In this document: piece by piece, positions 15,007 to 17,001 of the stretch
Numbering within the stretch: position 1 is the first letter of the stretch
How the letters are laid out: the number at the start of each line of letters is the position of its first letter
DNA from: an uncultured bacterium
GTDB lineage: Bacteria; CALINM01
DNA: 17,001 nucleotides
Assembly (NCBI GenBank): GCA_938045315.1
Contig: CALINM010000025.1
Coordinates: 1 to 17,001, forward strand
Direction: 5' to 3'
Notes under the pieces: generated by a model
The model's input: the letters and a program-made list of their open reading frames with translations, nothing else
Databases searched by the model: none
What the model was told of the DNA's origin: nothing
Program-made: the position numbers and the translations under genes

Positions 15007-16219
15007 ATAAAGCCTCCACAGGGTTTAGTGAAGCTGCCTTCCTTGCAGGATACAATCCTGAGATGATACCCACAGCAGTGGCAACTAAAGAAGTAATCCA
15101 GAATATTTTATGAGAAAAAAAGATTGGTATTGTAGTGTAAGCTATGATAAGCTTTCCAGCAACAAAAGAGAGAAATAAACCTAAAACACTTCCAGCTATA
15201 GAAATGATAATACACTCGAAAAGAATTTGAAGAATTATATGATATTTTTTAGCTCCAAAGGCCCGTCTAATTCCAATCTCAGCACTTCTTTCTTGAACCG
15301 ATATCATAAAAAGATTTGCCATAACAAAACCACCTACAATGAGTGATATGCTACCAGTTATTCCAAGAAATAAAACAAGAGTACCCTGAAGAACAAGTAA
15401 AAACTGTTTTGCATCCTCTGCAGTTCTTATAGTAAAATCGTTTGGCGATTCACCTTTAATACCATGTCTTTGTCTTAATAATTCAGTTACATCATTAATC
15501 CTTGAAGTAATGTCACCATAAAAACGAGCCCTAATAGCCCCTATATATTTTCTTTCGTTTAACATCTCGCGCATAGCTGTTGTAATTGGCATAATGATTC
15601 TGTCATCAAGTACCATGCTACCAAATGAGATCCCCCTCTCTTTAAGTACTCCAGCAACATAAAAGGGCTTTTTATTAAGTAAAATCGTTTTGCCTATAGC
15701 TGATTGAGGGTTACCATTGAAAATTTGTTTAACAATTTCCTGTCCAATAACAGCAACATTGTTATACTGCTCAACGTCTTCTTGAGAAAAACTATTGCCA
15801 TCACTTATTCTCCATCCCCATGAAGTAAAATAATCGATCGTACTACCTATACCAAGGGTTCTCCACTTTTTATCACCATATGAAACGTTCATATTTCTTA
15901 CAGGGATCATGGGTATTGCTTCATAACAGCCAATAATGTGTTCTTTAATGGCTTGCATATCATCTAAGGTCAAGGTATTAATTCTAATTCTTGCTGATCT
16001 CATCTGCTCAGATCCACTAAAAATAAGAATTGCATCGGGTCCAAAATCACTAAATAATTGTAAAGCTCTTTTATTAGCCCCCTCGATGGATGCAATTATG
16101 AGTGTTATAGATAAAATACCTAAAGCAATGCCAATAAGACAGAAAAAACTTCTTAAAGGATAAGAAATTATAGCTTTAAAAGCCTGATTTAGTAAACTTA
16201 ATTTAAATAATTTTTCCAT
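14999..16219 (-). CDS. MacB/FtsX-type ABC exporter permease (first of pair)
   Basis: 406 residues with the same plan as its downstream neighbour: N-terminal helix (~20-42), periplasmic MacB_PCD domain (~43-270), three C-terminal helices (~275-398), the [20 protein letters not shown] motif and terminal NPVEALFV. In the MacB family the periplasmic domain docks on the MacA adaptor and works by mechanotransmission, moving substrate from the periplasm outward. The ATG at 16219 lies inside the ATPase gene (17-bp overlap) and has no clear ribosome binding site, implying coupled translation. Identity with the other permease looks limited outside the FtsX motif, so the duplication is old. Confidence 0.9.
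   Translation of the reverse strand: MEKLFKLSLLNQAFKAIISYPLRSFFCLIGIALGILSITLIIASIEGANKRALQLFSDFGPDAILIFSGSEQMRSARIRINTLTLDDMQAIKEHIIGCYEAIPMIPVRNMNVSYGDKKWRTLGIGSTIDYFTSWGWRISDGNSFSQEDVEQYNNVAVIGQEIVKQIFNGNPQSAIGKTILLNKKPFYVAGVLKERGISFGSMVLDDRIIMPITTAMREMLNERKYIGAIRARFYGDITSRINDVTELLRQRHGIKGESPNDFTIRTAEDAKQFLLVLQGTLVLFLGITGSISLIVGGFVMANLFMISVQERSAEIGIRRAFGAKKYHIILQILFECIIISIAGSVLGLFLSFVAGKLIIAYTTIPIFFSHKIFWITSLVATAVGIISGLYPARKAASLNPVEALFV
15013..15017 (-). promoter_or_regulatory. Ribosome binding site that fixes a TTG start
   Basis: GGAGG lies six bases before the TTG at 15006. It is inside the last codons of the upstream permease (Val-Glu-Ala of its NPVEAL motif), so a conserved protein motif doubles as the ribosome binding site of the next gene. 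Confidence 0.65.
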
Positions 16220-16877
16220 CTGAAATTCTAATATTTTTTTTACAACGTTCTGCTACTTCAACTTCATGTGTAATTATAATTAAAGTTTTACCCTTTTCAT
16301 TTAGTGAGACCAAAATATCCATTATCTCCGAAGATGTTTTTGTATCAAGAGCACCAGTTGGTTCATCAGCGAGAATTATTTCAGGATCATTTATCAGAGC
16401 TCTTGCAATGGCAACTCTTTGCTGTTGACCGCCAGAAAGCTGTGTCGGCTTGTTATATAATCTATCTTTCATGCCCAGGTCTGTTAATAGAGATATAGCC
16501 TTTTGTTTAACACTGTCAAGGGGTTTCTTTGAATATATGGTTGGAAGCATAACATTTTCAAGGGCATTAATATAAGGGATAAGATGAAATTGTTGAAATA
16601 CAAAACCAATACTTTCGTTTCTAATTTCGGATAATTCATCGTCACTAAAGGTAGTTATATCTTTGCCTTTAAAAAGATAGGTACCCGATGTTGCTTTATC
16701 CATACATCCTATGATATTCATAAGGGTTGTTTTGCCAGAACCTGATTGACCAATTATAGCTATTGATTCATTTTTATAAATTTTTAAGTCTATTCCCTTT
16801 AAGACTTCTATTTCTCTATTACCTATGAAAAAGCTTTTTTTTAAATTTTTCAGTTCTATAATTGGAGTATTTTCCAT
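16203..16877 (-). CDS. ABC exporter ATP-binding protein, MacB/LolD type
   Basis: 224 residues, a stand-alone ATPase. Walker A GQSGSGKT (43-50), Q-loop Gln95 ([10 protein letters not shown]), signature LSGGQ (147-151) followed by [10 protein letters not shown], Walker B IILADE (167-172) and H-loop His204 (ITHE). These are the hallmarks of the MacB/LolD/FtsE group. It energises the two permeases encoded downstream. The ATG at 16877 shares its A with the TAA of the MacA-like gene upstream, so adaptor, ATPase and permeases form one tightly coupled operon. A LolCDE lipoprotein system was considered, but the adaptor gene and MacB_PCD pair favour MacAB-type export. Confidence 0.93.
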   Translation of the reverse strand: MENTPIIELKNLKKSFFIGNREIEVLKGIDLKIYKNESIAIIGQSGSGKTTLMNIIGCMDKATSGTYLFKGKDITTFSDDELSEIRNESIGFVFQQFHLIPYINALENVMLPTIYSKKPLDSVKQKAISLLTDLGMKDRLYNKPTQLSGGQQQRVAIARALINDPEIILADEPTGALDTKTSSEIMDILVSLNEKGKTLIIITHEVEVAERCKKNIRISDGKII

Positions 16878-17001
16878 TACCTTTTACCCTGGTTTGTCTG
16901 GCTTTTTAGAGGTACCTGAGGTACGGGTTTTTTTTCAATATAGATAGCGTCGTTTTCATTTAATCCTGATATTATTTCTGTCATTTTTTCATCCCTTATG
17001 C
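16877..17001 (-). CDS. MacA-like periplasmic adaptor, C-terminus only (partial)
   Basis: Forty codons are visible before TAA (16879-16877). The segment MTEIISGLNENDAIYIE corresponds to the end of the membrane-proximal domain of MacA/HlyD-type adaptors, where the family usually reads (V)EI.SGL.EGD.V. It is followed by a short basic, Pro- and Gln-containing tail. The typical Gly of EGD is Asn here. MacA proteins bridge the MacB-type permease and a TolC-type outer-membrane channel. The gene continues beyond the window, where the operon promoter should also lie. Confidence 0.75.
   Translation of the reverse strand, partial: IRDEKMTEIISGLNENDAIYIEKKPVPQVPLKSQTNQGKR

Noticed and set aside
16203-16877. 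LolCDE lipoprotein exporter
   Set aside because: The ATPase is LolD-like, but the upstream gene ends like a MacA adaptor and both permeases carry MacB_PCD-like domains with tandem full-length copies.
1-17001. CRISPR arrays, IS elements, prophage, toxin-antitoxin or defence genes
   Set aside because: No spaced direct repeats, transposase, integrase or nuclease-type defence domains are seen on either strand.

Overview
The window is AT-rich (roughly one third G+C by eye) and codes on both strands. It looks like a chromosomal segment of a Gram-negative, probably moderately thermophilic bacterium. The gene set (liv amino-acid transporter, tatBC, comM/yifB, rpsF-ssb-rpsR-DUF2232-rplI-dnaB, GYD protein, UV damage endonuclease, MacAB-type exporter), the low G+C and the GC-paired tRNA stems fit Deferribacterota (Deferribacter/Calditerrivibrio-like). 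That placement is an inference without a database search. There is no IS element, phage, CRISPR array or toxin-antitoxin module.

Layout. (1) 1-2766, minus strand: the first codons of a class V aminotransferase, then comM (yifB), tatC and tatB. tatB and comM each have a sigma70-type promoter whose -10 box lies only 7-8 nt from the ATG, and neither has a clear Shine-Dalgarno, so both look leaderless. (2) 2835-7313, plus strand: a complete branched-chain amino-acid-type ABC importer, livK-livH-livM-livG-livF, with its own promoter and a strong ribosome binding site in front of livK. Genes abut or overlap throughout. (3) 7358-11163, plus strand: the classical rpsF-ssb-rpsR-(DUF2232)-rplI-dnaB operon. 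It is preceded by a leader that can fold so that the rpsF Shine-Dalgarno is paired, a candidate S6:S18 autoregulatory element. (4) 11164-12521, minus strand: tRNA-Arg(CCG), which directly abuts the dnaB stop codon; a GYD-domain protein with a near-consensus promoter; and uvsE. (5) 12522-13219: about 700 bp with no recognised gene, partly purine-rich, with three small inverted repeats. (6) 13220-17001: a TetR-family regulator on the plus strand, converging on a minus-strand operon that encodes the end of a MacA-like adaptor, a stand-alone MacB/LolD-type ATPase and two full-length tandem FtsX/MacB-type permeases.

How the parts work together: TatB/TatC export folded proteins; LivKHMGF import an amino acid or similar small ligand; the rpsF-dnaB operon couples two small-subunit proteins, SSB, L9 and the replicative helicase. 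The last operon should form a tripartite exporter with a heteromeric permease pair, probably controlled by the convergent TetR gene. I found no convincing new multi-gene system. The observations most worth checking are the leaderless promoter pattern, the rpsF leader, the unexplained spacer at 12522-13219, and the two-permease exporter.
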